DNA of 64,000 bases, from NCBI RefSeq assembly GCF_005239225.2, contig NC_133287.1, positions 8,599,493 to 8,663,492 of the forward strand, written 5' to 3'. Made by a program: the position numbers and the translations under genes. Source of the stretch: Populus alba. Its lineage: Eukaryota > Streptophyta > Magnoliopsida > Malpighiales > Salicaceae. Shown here piece after piece: positions 1 to 10,972 of the stretch (within the stretch, counting starts at the first letter, position 1; each line of letters begins with the position of its first letter). The notes beneath the pieces are model-generated. The model searched no databases and had not been told where the DNA came from. It was given only the letters and a program-made list of their open reading frames with translations.

Positions 1-925
1 CAGCCTTAGAGATAATATGGCCTAGGTACTCCACCCTATCATCACAAAAAACACACTTGCTTTCTTTGGCCACCAACTTGTTCGACAGAAGCAGCTCAAA
101 AACAGTTTGCAGATGAGCTTGATGTTGTTTGTAGGAGTGACTGTAAATCAAGATATCATCAAAAAACACAAGAACACACTTTCTCAAATAAGTGTGAAAC
201 ACCTCATTCATTAGGCTTTGAAAGGTGGCCGGAGCATTAGTAAGACCGAAAGGCATCACCAAGAACTCATAGTGGCCATTGTGTGTTCTGAAGGCTGTTT
301 TGTGGATGTCTCCTGCTTGCATTCGAATCTGATGGTAGCCCGAACGTAGATCAATCTTGGAAAAAACTGATACTCCTGTCAACTCTTCCAGTAGCTCTTC
401 AATCAAAGGAATGAGAAATTTGTTTTTGATAGTCAGTCTGTTAAGAGCCCTGTAGTCGATACACAATCGCCAGGAGAGATCCTTTTTCTTAACCAATACC
501 ACTGGTGAGGCAAAGGGGCTGTGGCTTGGCTGGACTGTTCCTGCTTCCAACATTTCAGATATTAGACCTTCCATCATATCCTTTTGTAAGCTTGAATACC
601 TGTAAGGACGAAGGTTGACAGGTTGAGCTCCTTCCTTTAAGGGAATGGTGTGGTCATGAGGCCTGTTGGGAGGTAAACCAGTCATAGGAATGAAAACATC
701 CTGATAAAGTTGAAGTAGTTGTTGTAGTGTTGTCTCTTCCTCTTTGTTGAGATTTTTTGCAGTAGTTGATGTTGCCTTGTCAGGTGTGTCTTGGACCATC
801 CTCAAGCTGCAGAGATTGAGACCTGCAATGCTAGTCTTGTTGCTCAACAGACCACCCATTTGACCGTATTGAATTGATTGTAGTTTCACTGGTGCCTCGC
901 CCCTTAAGGTGGTATGTTGCCCATG
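1..925 (-). pseudogene. Ty3/gypsy reverse transcriptase (partial, cut by window edge)
   Basis: The minus-strand frame upstream of position 925 is open to the window edge and reads as the N-terminal half of a gypsy pol. It contains the [11 protein letters not shown] block, the RSGYHQIRM block, the [13 protein letters not shown] block and the catalytic FFDDILIYS box (the two aspartates are encoded at 155-160). A TAG stop at 926-928 separates it from the protease part. In an intact element this would copy the RNA into DNA in a cytoplasmic particle. The frame shows no further stop between 1 and 925 by eye, so decay is moderate. Confidence 0.88.
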
Positions 926-1066
926 CTATTCAAAACTCATCCACATGTTTTTGTAGTTGCACGCAATATCTCCCAAAGTGGCTAACCACTGGACTCCTAG
1001 GACCATGTCACAAGCCTCCAATTCCATGACAAATATGTCTGCCTCACAATGTATCCCTTGCATCTT

Positions 1067-2476
1067 TCATTTGAACTTTCTGCAAATAAAAGAGCATAGC
1101 ATTTTTCCCCCATTTGCAGCCTTGACAATCACTGGTTTGATGGGGCTTAGAATACACTGAAGTTTGTTAGCAACCCAAGTATTCATGAAATTATGAGTGC
1201 TCCCCGAGTCGATCAATATGAAGATTGGTAGCTTGTCAACCTTACCTGTTACTTTAAGGGTGTAGCATCCTGGGATTCCTTCTAACGCATTCATGGAAAT
1301 GTGGGGGTCTGTGTCTACCTGTTCTCCTGATTCCTGGCCAGCTTCAACCCCATCATCTGTATCGCCCTCATCATCACCCACTAAGCATATGGAGTAAAGT
1401 TTGCGTGTTCTGCATTTATGTCCTGGTGTGAATTTGTCATCGCACCAAAAGCACAAGCCCTTCGCCCTTCTTTCTTCCATTTCAGTGCTCCTAACAGTAC
1501 AAGTAGGCCTTTTCATTGGTTGGATTCCATTAGGTGTTTGAGGGGTGGGTAGTAACCCTGGTAGATTAGTGTGTTGAGGGTTTGCTTCACTGAATTTATG
1601 AGGTTTGTAGGAAGAATGTTGTTGATTGGAAACCTGATTGCTGCCAAAAGGTGAAGTTGTTTGTTTGCCTGGCTGTTTGTGTGCACTTTTATAGAGATTT
1701 GTGTTTTCTTGTGAACGGGACAGATTATATGCTTGATTAAGGGATTTGGGTTCAAACATTTTAACCAAGTTCTTAATTTCTGTCTCAAGACCACCAAGGA
1801 AGAAAATTAATGCATACCTCTCATCAATCTCAGCTCTATTCCACAGGATATCGAAATTCCTGATGTAAGTCTCCAAATCACCATCTTGCTTCAGATCCTT
1901 CAGCTCTTCCAAGGGTTCTTTATGGCCACCAAACCTGCCACATAAACCTTGTACATATTCCTTCCATGTTATTAGCTGGCCACCCTTGCTTCTCATGAAA
2001 TTCTGGTGCCAATATAAGGTCGTACCCTTCAAGTAGTAGGAGGCCAGTTTCAGCTTCTCTGCTTCAGGAACTTCTTCCATTTCAAAAAACTGATTACACT
2101 TGTACAACCATTTATGTACATCTTCCCCTTCAAAGGATGGAAAATCTCTTCTGGGTTTATGGAACTTGTAAGTTCCACCTTGTTGCCAATCATTCTTGTA
2201 TAACACGCCCTCTTGGTTGCTGCGGTGATACTCCTGGTTGGAGCTGGTTTCTCCTGTAGGCAACTATAGTTTCTGTAGTAAGGTGTTCTGCTGAAGTGAA
2301 ATACCTGCAATGAGTTCTTCCAATCTCAATAGGCGAGTATCGCTAGACAGCTGCTACTGTCCTTGTTGTTCTAGCAGTCTTGCCATCTTGTCATTCCATA
2401 TACCTTGCTCCTTGTTAGCTGTTGTTATTGTTCCTTCCAGTTTCTTAATATCTTGAGACCTAGTTTCATGTGTCAT
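1067..2476 (-). pseudogene. Ty3/gypsy gag-protease, interrupted
   Basis: From the ATG at 2474-2476, two in-frame TAG codons interrupt the frame (2354-2356 and 2264-2266) before a 398-codon open stretch that ends at a TGA (1067-1069). The open stretch holds a retrotransposon gag domain (FEGEDVHKW start, WNRAEIDERYALIFFLGGL near the middle), a zinc knuckle CFWCDDKFTPGHKC, and near its end the protease active site LIDSGSTHNFM. The frame continues past the TGA with recognisable gag-pol linker sequence, so the stop is internal and not a natural terminus. The longest piece begins at a TTG right after a stop and is not a real start. Confidence 0.88.
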
Positions 2477-2497
2477 GGTGCAGGTCCGCAGATAACT

Positions 2498-2509
2498 GCT
2501 CTGATACCA
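2498..2509 (-). other. Primer-binding site (tRNA-iMet type)
   Basis: On the minus strand the sequence is TGGTATCAGAGC, the standard plant primer-binding site complementary to the 3' end of initiator tRNA-Met. It begins two bases inside the LTR end (LTR ends ...CACCA at 2512, then AG). Confidence 0.9.
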
Positions 2510-2511
2510 CT

Positions 2512-2871
2512 TGGTGCAGGTGTAAATGAATGGTGAGGATGGTTGACAGAATGCTTGATGAAGATGTGAAGGAATGGTGAAGAGAGATCGCAGAAGGAAG
2601 TAGAGAAAGAACTTGGGGGGCACGAGAAGAGAAACAGAATTCTATTGTTGTATATTTCACGTAACTGTAACTTGTTACAATTGCCCCTTAATATAGGTAT
2701 TTTTAATGGAAATGACTAACACGTGTATTCTGTTATTAAAACGGTGCGCAAAACAGAAACGTTTCTAATGCATGTAAGTAAAACGGTGCGAATTGGCTAT
2801 AACAGAAATTCCAATCGTTGTAACCGATTTTCCCTCCTTTTATTTCAGTCACGTTGGTTCTTCCTGCAACA
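2512..2871 (-). repeat. 5' LTR of the gypsy element, ~360 bp
   Basis: On the minus strand the LTR starts TGTTGCAGG at 2871 and ends CA at 2512-2513, next to the primer-binding site. An alternative inner end lies three bases away at 2515. A TATA-like CTATATTAA lies at about 2689-2697 and would drive transcription toward gag. Only one LTR is in the window, so the ends rest on the TG...CA rule and the PBS position. Confidence 0.75.
2689..2697 (-). promoter_or_regulatory. TATA-like box of the LTR promoter
   Basis: Minus-strand TATATTAA inside the LTR, about 180 bp upstream of the PBS, a plausible position for the U3/R promoter. No start site can be seen directly. Confidence 0.4.
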
Positions 2872-3723
2872 TGAAGCATGTGCGTCTCCCTTCATGATTT
2901 GAAATCACAAGTGCACAGAACAATCGTCTACTTCTCTAAAAAAATTTTAAAAAAGTTATTTATAATTTTTTTTTTAAATAATTTAATATACTAATATTGA
3001 AAATAATTTTAAAAAATAAAAATATATATTATTTTGAAGTGTTTTTTAATAAAAAAAAATATAGTTTGAATAGTAACTGTCATCACAGCATTCCTTGAAT
3101 GTGAGGTGTTATTGACTAAATCAATGAATAGATAAGTATAACATGTGTAGTTTAAAATGAAAATAAAAAAATTGAAATTGAAATATTTTTTATTTTACGA
3201 GGAAAAATATGTCTTCTTTTATTTTTTAATGGATCTTTTATCACTTTCTGAATATATATTATTTTTCAGAAGTTAAATCCATCTAAGAGTTAAAAAAAAC
3301 ACGCCAGTAAATTTAGCTATGAAAAACATTTTTGGTTATTTTCTTCTTCTAACTAACTGGTTTGGATCTCGTGACCATATGCAACAATGCCAGCAGAGAT
3401 GGTGTCCTTCCTCGAGAGAGAGGGGAGGGCAGGTGCACAACTTCATGAGGCTAGAAACCAGTGGCATGCAGATTCTGCCAGCAAAAAATGTCAATTTTAT
3501 GAGCCTGGTCTGCTTCACACAGATTGCCCCTCTTTTATTTTCTTGGGGGACTTGCTCTACAAGTCTACACACACGGATTTTGTTCTTTCTCTGCATAAAA
3601 CCCTTTACAAGTGGCGTCGTATAGAGGAGAAAGGTAAACTCCTTAGAAACTGAAGAACGATAGGGAGAATCTGCTGATACATTTCTTCTCTCTTCTTTGT
3701 CAAGGACTCTTTGAAAGTTGAAA
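2872..3723. other. Intergenic, upstream region of the HMA gene
   Basis: AT-rich with a MITE-like block at about 2940-3065. From about 3320 base composition becomes more balanced; overlapping frames on both strands there (up to 101 codons) show no protein family features. This part probably holds the promoter and 5' leader of the gene at 3724; ATAAAACC at about 3594 is a weak TATA candidate. Confidence 0.45.
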
Positions 3724-4933
3724 ATGTTAAGAAATGGCCACGATCAGCTCCTAAAGGTTGAGGTCTGTCTACACTAACAGCTTTCCCTCTACTTTTGACA
3801 CACTTTGTAGTTCTCCTTCATGAGTTTACTTCTGCCTTTACTTGCCACTAAATTTGCTTCCTTTAACCTGGTTTTGTTTTCCTTTCTTCTTTCTTTACGG
3901 TGACAGACACATTATCTCAAAGTGCACATCAACTGTGAAGGGTGCAAGCAGAAAGTGAGAAAACTTCTTAACAAAATTGATGGTGAGAGTATTTTTAGTT
4001 TTGCCTTTTCACTTGTCATCAACATGTGTATTTAGTTCTAGTTTCTTTTCTGCTTTTATTGCAGTAAGTTTTATGATTACAGCAAATAACTTTACCAACA
4101 AATCTCTTGGAAAAAGGTAATGCTTATGTCCAATGATTCTTTCAATGTTTTGTGATCTTTTTCACAGTGTGTTTTAGCATGTGATTCTTTGAAGTAAAAC
4201 CCGGTAACCATTATCTTATTCTGGCTTTGAGTAGAGATCTATGCTAAGATTCTCTCTTCTTCTGGGCACTAGAGTTTCTAACAGACTAAAGTATTTGGTC
4301 TTGTGTTCAGGTGTTTACTCAGTGAACATAAAGACAGAGCACCAGCTAGTTATAGTTTCCGGCCGGGTAGATTCTGCTACTTTAATCAAGAAACTGATCA
4401 AGTCTGGTAAACGTGCAGAGCTATGGTCTCTACGTACAAAGAACAAACGGAATCAAGAACAACTCAACGCAAACCAACTGCAATTTCTAGCCAATGACTT
4501 CAGTGACCCTCAAAACCAATTCCTGTATCCAGCATCCTTTGACAATGAGATTGGTAATACGAGGACCTGTGGAGATTTTTTAAACCAGAACGTAGAATTG
4601 AAAGCCATGAATGTGGGGAGAGGTCAGGATTTGATGGCAGCCACAAGAATGGGAAACTTTTACATGGATGACGATAATTTTGCTGGTAGTGGCAGATCAG
4701 GGGATGATTTTGCATACATGATGGGTAACGCAGATTATCGAGGCAGTGGTACTGGTTTTGCTGGATTAGGAGGCCATGAATTTAATGGGATACCAACTTA
4801 TGAACAGACGTATCGACCATCCATGATTATGAGCAACAAGCAGCAAAGGTACCACTACAATCATCCAGCCACAGAGATGCATAATTATTTACATGCAAGA
4901 ACAGCATACGGGCAACAATATGATGACAAATGA
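3724..4933 (+). CDS. HMA-domain (HIPP-like) metal-binding protein
   Basis: Three exons by GT-AG boundaries: 3724-3762, 3907-3982, 4311-4933, giving 245 residues. Residues about 14-78 form a heavy-metal-associated domain with the metal-binding pair in INCEGCKQKV (Cys23 and Cys26) and the typical DGVYSVNI and LIKKLIKSGKRAELW segments. The rest is a low-complexity Gly/Asn/Tyr/Met-rich tail. This matches plant heavy-metal-associated isoprenylated proteins (HIPPs), which bind copper, zinc or cadmium or act as scaffolds. Unlike typical HIPPs the protein as read ends YGQQYDDK with no CaaX isoprenylation box. The tail may be frameshifted: another frame, open from 4920 to 5036, continues with Tyr/Pro-rich sequence like that of family tails, but it also lacks a CaaX box. 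Introns are short (144 and 328 bp). The start is the ATG whose exon joins in frame to the HMA domain. Confidence 0.83.
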
Positions 4934-5036
4934 CAATTTCATGTGCCAGCCTTACATGATAGATCATGCATCTTCAACATATCCTCCCTATACCGACTAC
5001 CACCTTTTCCATGCAATGCCATATCCTTGCTACTAA

Positions 5037-6525
5037 CCAGACAAGTACTTACTTGTCTAGCTGACCTACAGAAACATCCTGGGGACTTTTGAAAAGGTGG
5101 GGGCATAGAAGAGGTAGGGTTCATGTTATGATAAGAATCTATTTTAAATATGTAATGCTTTTATTAATATATGGTATGAGATTGCTTTCATCTTTTCTAC
5201 TAAACCTTGTTCCCTTTAAAGAAATAATTTGCAGGTTTCCTGTCCTTTGTTACTGGCTGTCAACGGCTTCTCCTTGGTCCTTGTTGATCGGAGTTTCAAT
5301 GTTTTTCCTTTTTCTTTGTATTGTTGGTTATATATGGAAGAAATTTGCAAAGATATAGGGCCAAAGGATTAATGGAGGTATTTGGAAGTATACTAGTGAT
5401 TATTTTTTGTTTAGAAAAACATTAAAATAATATATTTTTTTATTTTTTAAAAATTATATTTTGATATAAATAACAATCTAAAAACATAAAAAAATAAATC
5501 TTAAATAAATAAAATATCATTTGTAATGGTTACACACCTGGAGTTTTAGAATATACTTCTTAGGTATCCAACATTAGTGCATCACTTCACCTTTCAAAAA
5601 TCAGTACACCTGAAAAGGTACAAACCTGTGAACAGTTCTGCTTAGTTTATATTGAATGCAACTTGATACAAGTTTTTGATTGAAAATTTTTTTAGTTTGT
5701 GAAAAATTTATTGGAATGCTACGGTTGTACCCATGTTCCCCAGATGAAAAGCATCATTTAATGCCATCATTTTGAGCCTGAGAAGCCATTACATTATTCA
5801 TCCAACCTCTCAGAAGATAAAGACTGTTTTGCTCACCCTAGATCTAAAAACTATCTAGCAGCTGATTTGCAACATGCAAACCTCCACCAATTTGGAGAGG
5901 GCCACCGCATAATGAAATGAGATGCCACTGGCTGCTGTTATTGTAATCTCGGCTGCATTTCCATTCCTTCTTTGCAGCTTAATGAAAAGGGCATCCATAA
6001 GAACTTATTTTCCAGACTACAAAGGTTATCTTGGTTTAATTCCGAAACAAAATCAGACAAATTTGGTTGGCAATGCCTTTTTCTATGGTAATCAATACCA
6101 GGCAAAGAACTGATTCCCAAACAAATTAAGCTAGAATGAACATCGGAAACGAGCTGTGATTTAGAAGCATGTATCAATGATTCTTTTTCATTCTCAAGAA
6201 TATACATTAAATAAATGAGAAACCAAATAAAGGAGAGTTTCTCGTGACTTTTTAGAATTTTTTTTAATAAACTGGGAAATGGTACGTCAAGCTAAAAACA
6301 CAAGAAAGCATCTAAAAACAAATAGGATAGGAGAACAGTAATGAAGCTCAAGGCAAATAAGAAATCATATAACCATGAATGGTTTAAGACATTTGTATAA
6401 TTTTGCACTAACTTTCAGGACAAGGAAAGTATAGAGAGATCTAGACATAAGAAAAAGAGTTTCCAGATTCAAACATGTACAGGTAAGTTATCTCACTCTC
6501 ACAGTTGAATAAAGGAAACTGCAAC
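5037..6525. other. Intergenic / 3' flank, no gene seen
   Basis: The first ~350 bp are probably the 3' untranslated region of the HMA gene. A MITE-like AT-rich block lies at about 5390-5520. The remainder up to 6525 is unremarkable; the part nearest 6525 may be the 3' flank of the minus-strand exon described next. Short frames here look random. Confidence 0.4.
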
Positions 6526-6708
6526 TTAACGCCTCTGTGCTTTTCTTCGTCTTGACTGTGCCCTCTGCCATTTCTTTCTTGGAACAAGTGTGCTCTTCGG
6601 TTTCAACTTTAACTCAGGTGAGAACTTGAAATTTGGATCTCTCATACGTGCTTGTATATCCTTGAAAAACTGCATATTCAATTTCTTAGGCCCTCCCTGA
6701 CGAAGCTC
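6526..6708 (-). pseudogene. Orphan C-terminal exon, Lys/Arg-rich protein tail
   Basis: A minus-strand open stretch of 60 codons and a TAA stop begins right after a good splice acceptor (TATTTTAG at 6709-6716). It encodes a tail that looks under protein constraint: GGPKKLNMQFFKDIQARM early, DPNFKFSPELKLKPK in the middle, and a very basic end with KKWQRAQSRRRKAQRR. That end suggests RNA or nucleic-acid binding, but I do not recognise the parent protein. No preceding exon can be found upstream on the minus strand: the acceptor lies at the edge of the duplicated block starting near 6711, which carries transposon-like sequence. It is most likely a gene fragment left by rearrangement, less likely the last exon of a gene whose other exons are unrecognised. 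Confidence 0.5.
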
Positions 6709-7689
6709 CTAAAATATCATAATAGTTGTTATTCTTGGGAGGCGAACCCAGCTCCTCCGCCACCACTGGTTGCTCGACGACAGCAAAAATCCATTGTTAT
6801 TTCTTTATTTTCTTGGTGACGTGGTTTGGGCTCTGTTTCAAAACAGAACATGCATGGCGGAGCAACGTTGAGGTCATCATATATTATAGAGACCGACAAC
6901 TTTAACATGAATCTTCCACGAAGTCTCGGTTCTTGTACTCAGCAATTGGCTTAGTCGCGCCCTTGTTTACGACGAGAGAAAATGAGCACTCGAAGAACAC
7001 GATGAGTTGAATCCAATCCCAAAACCTCTTGTCACCCACACTATCATAAACTAAAAGAAAACCTCTCATCCCTTGAATCTTGGTAATCCTGCTCTCAACA
7101 CCATGGCCCCAAACCCAATAATTATATAAGCATAGTAGAATTAAAGGCATAGTTATCGAACCGGTCTGGATTGATTCAACTAAAAGACCGGGTATTGGGT
7201 TACACGGGTTAACCTGGATGAACCCTGATAAAGTTAAAAAAAAAATATTTGAAATTTTAATATTTCATGTTAAAAAATTAAAAAACAATCCGTATAGATA
7301 TAAGCTAAAAGATTTTTTCAAAAGATTTTTTATCCCACGTTGAAAAAACATAACTTTTTTCTTGTAAGCATATATATATATATATATAGGCTTCAAATCT
7401 CATAATAAAAAAAATAAAACATTCTTCTAGTATTTATATAGTTAATTTTGATATAAATTAGTATTTAACTAAAAAAAAAGATTTTATCTAGAAAAAAAAC
7501 ACATTTTAAAAAAATCTCTAACAAATCACTCAAAGTATAGATTTAATAATTTTTTCCAACTCAATTACAAGTTCGAGTTTTAAATAAAACAAACCCGGTT
7601 AAAGCTCAGATAGCTATAGTCAAAGATGGAGGCTTCAGTTGCCACCCACCCAGCATCTTCCTTGCTTGGAAGAAGTAACTCTTTTGCTA

Positions 7690-7890
7690 AATGACGTTTT
7701 AAAAATACTTTTTAAAAAATTAAAAAAAAAATTAAAATTGATATATTTTTTATGTTTTTAATTATTTTGATGTGCTAATCTCAAAAATAATTTTTTAAAA
7801 ATAAAAAAAATATTATTGACATATTTTTCTGAGTAAAAAACATTTTGAAAAGCAATCACAACCACACTCTCAAACACACTTGTAAAAACC
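7690..7890 (-). repeat. AT-rich MITE copy
   Basis: Core 'ttttgatgtgctaatctcaaaaataatttt' type sequence bounded by 'gacgttttaaaaatac' and 'caatcacaaccacactctc'. The same core recurs at least ten times in the window in both orientations. No coding capacity. Confidence 0.6.
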
Positions 7891-7955
7891 AGGTAATTTA
7901 AATTTCCCAAGGACGTATTGTATTGTGTGGGCGAGTAGGATAAATAAGAGTATTC

Positions 7956-8243
7956 TGTCAAATAACCAATTCAACCCAAAAGCTTAAGCTATTAGGTGAG
8001 GCCCTAAGATATGATTTATATTATTCTCTAACACACCCCCTCAAGTGAAAGTCCTCTTTGGGCTTGAAACTTGCACAGATCCACATTACCTTGTGTTTAA
8101 TTTTATCAAATAAATGGGGATGGTGGGATTCGAACTCGTGACCGCTTGGTCATTAAAGCTCGATACCATGTCAAAGAATCAATTCAACCTAAAAGCTTAA
8201 GCTGTTAAGTGATGCTCCAAGATATAATTTATATTATTCTACA
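7956..8243 (-). mobile_element. TRIM (miniature LTR retrotransposon), copy A
   Basis: Two direct terminal repeats, 7956-8033 (78 bp) and 8169-8243 (75 bp), each starting TG and ending CA on the minus strand. A 135 bp interior has a primer-binding-site-like TGGTATCGAGC directly after the upstream repeat and a purine tract TTGAGGGGGTG before the downstream one. With no coding sequence and a total of 288 bp, it fits terminal-repeat retrotransposons in miniature, which depend on proteins from other elements. The flanking 5-bp duplication is lost on one side here but intact in copy B. Confidence 0.82.
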
Positions 8244-8552
8244 TGACTTAGAATGAAAAAGACAGAGACATTAAGCGGGAAATTTCTAACATATGAACAA
8301 CTTAATCATCAATCCTGCCAAAAAATAACTCTATTCATGTGCCCTTTACCGATGCTATATAAACCTGTTACTACTTTGGAGATTGAGGAACAAATCAACA
8401 CGTTTCCTTCTCTTCACAATTCTCATTCTCATCATTTTCAATCTATTAACTTTATATTCTTATCATGTAAAGAAAAATTAACCATTTAACACTTCAAAAA
8501 CTAAGACTTCTTGGAAAATGCCCCGACATTGATATGACCATTAAAATATTTA

Positions 8553-9645
8553 ACCCATGGACACTCAAGAAGCCACTTCCAAAATATCATAGTTGTTGTT
8601 ATTCTTGGGAGGCGAATGAGACTATTATACTCTCAAGTGGCGTACTTTAGGATTCAAGAAAATTCAGAGTAAAACTATTAACTTCATCTTCTCGTAAATC
8701 AACCATTAAAGACTTCAAGAACTAAGACTTGTTGGAAGATTCATATTATTTATATTAACTTGTATTTATCTATGATATCAACATCGACCTTGTTATGTCA
8801 TGCATGTAGAGTCCAAACTAAGTTGAATTCAAGAAATGTTGTCTAATTGAGTGGAGTGGGATACAATCTGGCTGATGGATCATTTCTACAATCAATAGAC
8901 GTGCTTTAAAATTCAAGAAAATTCAAAGTAAAGCTATTAACTTCATCTTCTTATTAAAAATTAACTATTTAATACTTCAAAAACTAAGACTTCTTGGAAC
9001 ATACCCCGACATTGATATGTCATGCATGTGGAGTCCAAATCACGTCATATTCAGATAAGACTAGTAAAATAGAGAAACAATGACAGTAGTTGAGCAAGAA
9101 CATCCTCATACTAATTAACCCATGGACACTCAAGAAGCCACTTCCAAAATATCCTAGTTGTTGTTATTCTTGGGAGGTGAATGAGACTATTCTACTCTTA
9201 AGTGGCGTACTTCAGGATTCAAGAAAATTCAGAGTAAAACTATTAACTTCATCTTCTCATAAATTAACCATTTAAGACTTCAAGAACTAAGAACTTGTAT
9301 TTTTCTATGATATCAACCTCGACCCTGTTATGTCATGCATGTAGAGTCCAAAATAAGTCGAATTCAAGAAATGTTGTCTAATTGAGTGGAGTGGGATACA
9401 ATCTGGCTGATGGATCATTTCTACGATCAATAGACGTACTTTAGAATTCAAGAAAATTCAAAGTAAAGCTATTAACTTCATCTTCTTATTAAAAATTAAC
9501 CATTTAATACTTCACTTCTTAGAAAATACCTCGACATTGATATGTCATGCACGTGGAGTCCAAATCACATCATATTCAAATAAGACCAGTAAAATAGAGA
9601 AACAACGACAGTAGTGGAGCAGGAACATCCTCATACTAATCAACC
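8553..9645. repeat. Two tandem ~550 bp repeat units
   Basis: Unit 1 (about 8553-9116) and unit 2 (about 9117-9645) both begin 'aacccatggacactcaag' and share 'ggatacaatctggctgatgg' and 'tcatgcatgtggagtcc' type blocks in the same order. A third start of the unit at about 9645 runs directly into duplication copy B. Short internal echoes such as 'aagaaaattcagagtaaa' recur within each unit. Frames here (for example 9090-9275) are short and not protein-like. Confidence 0.8.
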
Positions 9646-10704
9646 CATGGACACTCAAGAAGCCACTTCCAAAATATCATAGTTGTTGTTATTCTTGGGA
9701 GGCGAACCCAGCTCCTCCGCCACCACTGGTTGCTCGACGACAGCAAAAATCCATTGTTATTTCTTTATTTTCTTGGTGACGTGGTTTGGGCTCTGTTTCA
9801 AAACAGAACATGCATGGCGGAGCAACGTTGAGGTCATCATATATTATAGAGACCGACAACTTTAACATGAATCTTCCACGAAGTCTCGGTTCTTGTACTC
9901 AGCAATTGGCTTAGTCGCGCCCTTGTTTACGACGAGAGAAAATGAGCACACGAAGAACACGATGAGTTGAATCCAATCCCAAAACCTCTTGTCACCCACA
10001 TTATCATAAACTAAAAGAAAACCTCTCATCCCTTGTATCTTGGTAATCCTGCTCTCAACACCATGGCCCCCAAACCCAATAATTATATAAGCATAGTAGA
10101 AGTAAAGGCATAGTTATCGAACCGGTCTGGATTGATTCAACTAAAAGACCGGGTATTGGGTTACACGGGTTAACCTGGATGAAGATAAAGTTAAAAAAAA
10201 ATATTTGAAATTTTAATATTTCATGTTAAAAAATTAAAAAACAATCCGTATAGATATAAGCTAAAAGATTTTTTCAAAAGATTTTTTATTTCACGTTGAA
10301 AATATATTATTTTATCTTTTTAAGTTGAAGTATTTAAATTAAAAAGGTTTTTTATTCCATGTTAAAAAAACATAACTTTTTTCTTGTAAGCATATATATA
10401 TATATAGGCTTCAAATCTCATAATAAAAAAATAAAACATTCTTCTAGTATTTATATAGTTAATTTTGATATAAATTAATATTTAACTAAAAAAAAGATTT
10501 TATCTAGAAAAAAAAACACATTTTAAAAAAATCTCTAACAAATCACAAGTATAGATTTAATAATTTTTTCCAAGTTAATTACAAGTTCGAGTTTTAAATA
10601 AAACAAACTCAGTTAAAGCTCTGATAGTTATACTCAAAGATGGAGGCTTCGGTTGCCACCCACCCAGCATCTTCCTTGCTTGGAAGAAGTAACTCTTTTG
10701 CTAG

Positions 10705-10900
10705 ATGACGTTTTAAAAATACTTTTAAAAAAATTAAAAAAATAATTAAATTGATATATTTTTGATGTTTTTTAATCATTTTGATGTGCTAATCTCAAAA
10801 ATAATTTTTAAAAAAATAAAAAAAATATATTATTGATATATTTTTCTGAGTAAAAATATTTTTGAAAAACAATCACAACTATACTCTCAAACACACATGT
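10705..10900 (-). repeat. AT-rich MITE copy (within copy B)
   Basis: Same core and same ends as the copy at 7690-7890, carried along by the block duplication. Confidence 0.6.
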
Positions 10901-10972
10901 AAAAACCAAGTAATTTAAATTTCCCAAGGACGTATTGTATTGTGTAGGCGAGTAGGATAAATAAAAGTATTC

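Larger units (their letters stand above)
1..2871 (-). mobile_element. Ty3/gypsy LTR retrotransposon, 5' part, decayed
   Basis: Read on the minus strand the order is LTR, primer-binding site, gag with a zinc knuckle, aspartic protease, then reverse transcriptase, which is the Ty3/gypsy order. The element runs off the left edge of the window inside reverse transcriptase, so RNase H, integrase and the other LTR are not seen. At least four in-frame stop codons break the reading frame, so this copy cannot make its proteins. The target-site duplication cannot be checked because only one end is visible. Confidence 0.9.
6711..8300. repeat. Direct duplication block, copy A
   Basis: About 1.6 kb that recurs as copy B at about 9670-11345 with the same internal order: the 'gttgttattcttgggagg' start, a minus-strand 82-codon frame (6902-7150), a GC-richer stretch containing 'gaccgggtattgggtt', a MITE-like block and a TRIM element. 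Copy A lacks about 60 bp present in copy B (B about 10285-10345) and about 25 bp after the TRIM. The encoded 82-codon frame (motif ITKIQGMRGFLLVYDSVGDK) is not recognised; copy B has one extra C in the matching stretch, which breaks its frame, so it is probably not a working gene. Confidence 0.85.

Noticed and set aside
3319..3653. Overlapping frames of 86-101 codons upstream of the HMA gene
   Set aside because: Frames on both strands overlap and show no conserved motif; more likely leader or promoter sequence.
4241..4310. An upstream ATG at 4241 as start of the HMA protein
   Set aside because: It lies inside the second intron; using it would lose the CxxC metal site, while the exon at 3907-3982 splices in with correct phase.
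8125..8170. A possible tRNA gene from the B-box-like GTTCGAATCC
   Set aside because: No acceptor stem or anticodon arm can be formed and the sequence lies inside a TRIM with terminal repeats.
7956..8243. Cassandra-type TRIM (carrying 5S RNA in its LTR)
   Set aside because: The 78-bp terminal repeats contain no 5S rRNA-like sequence.
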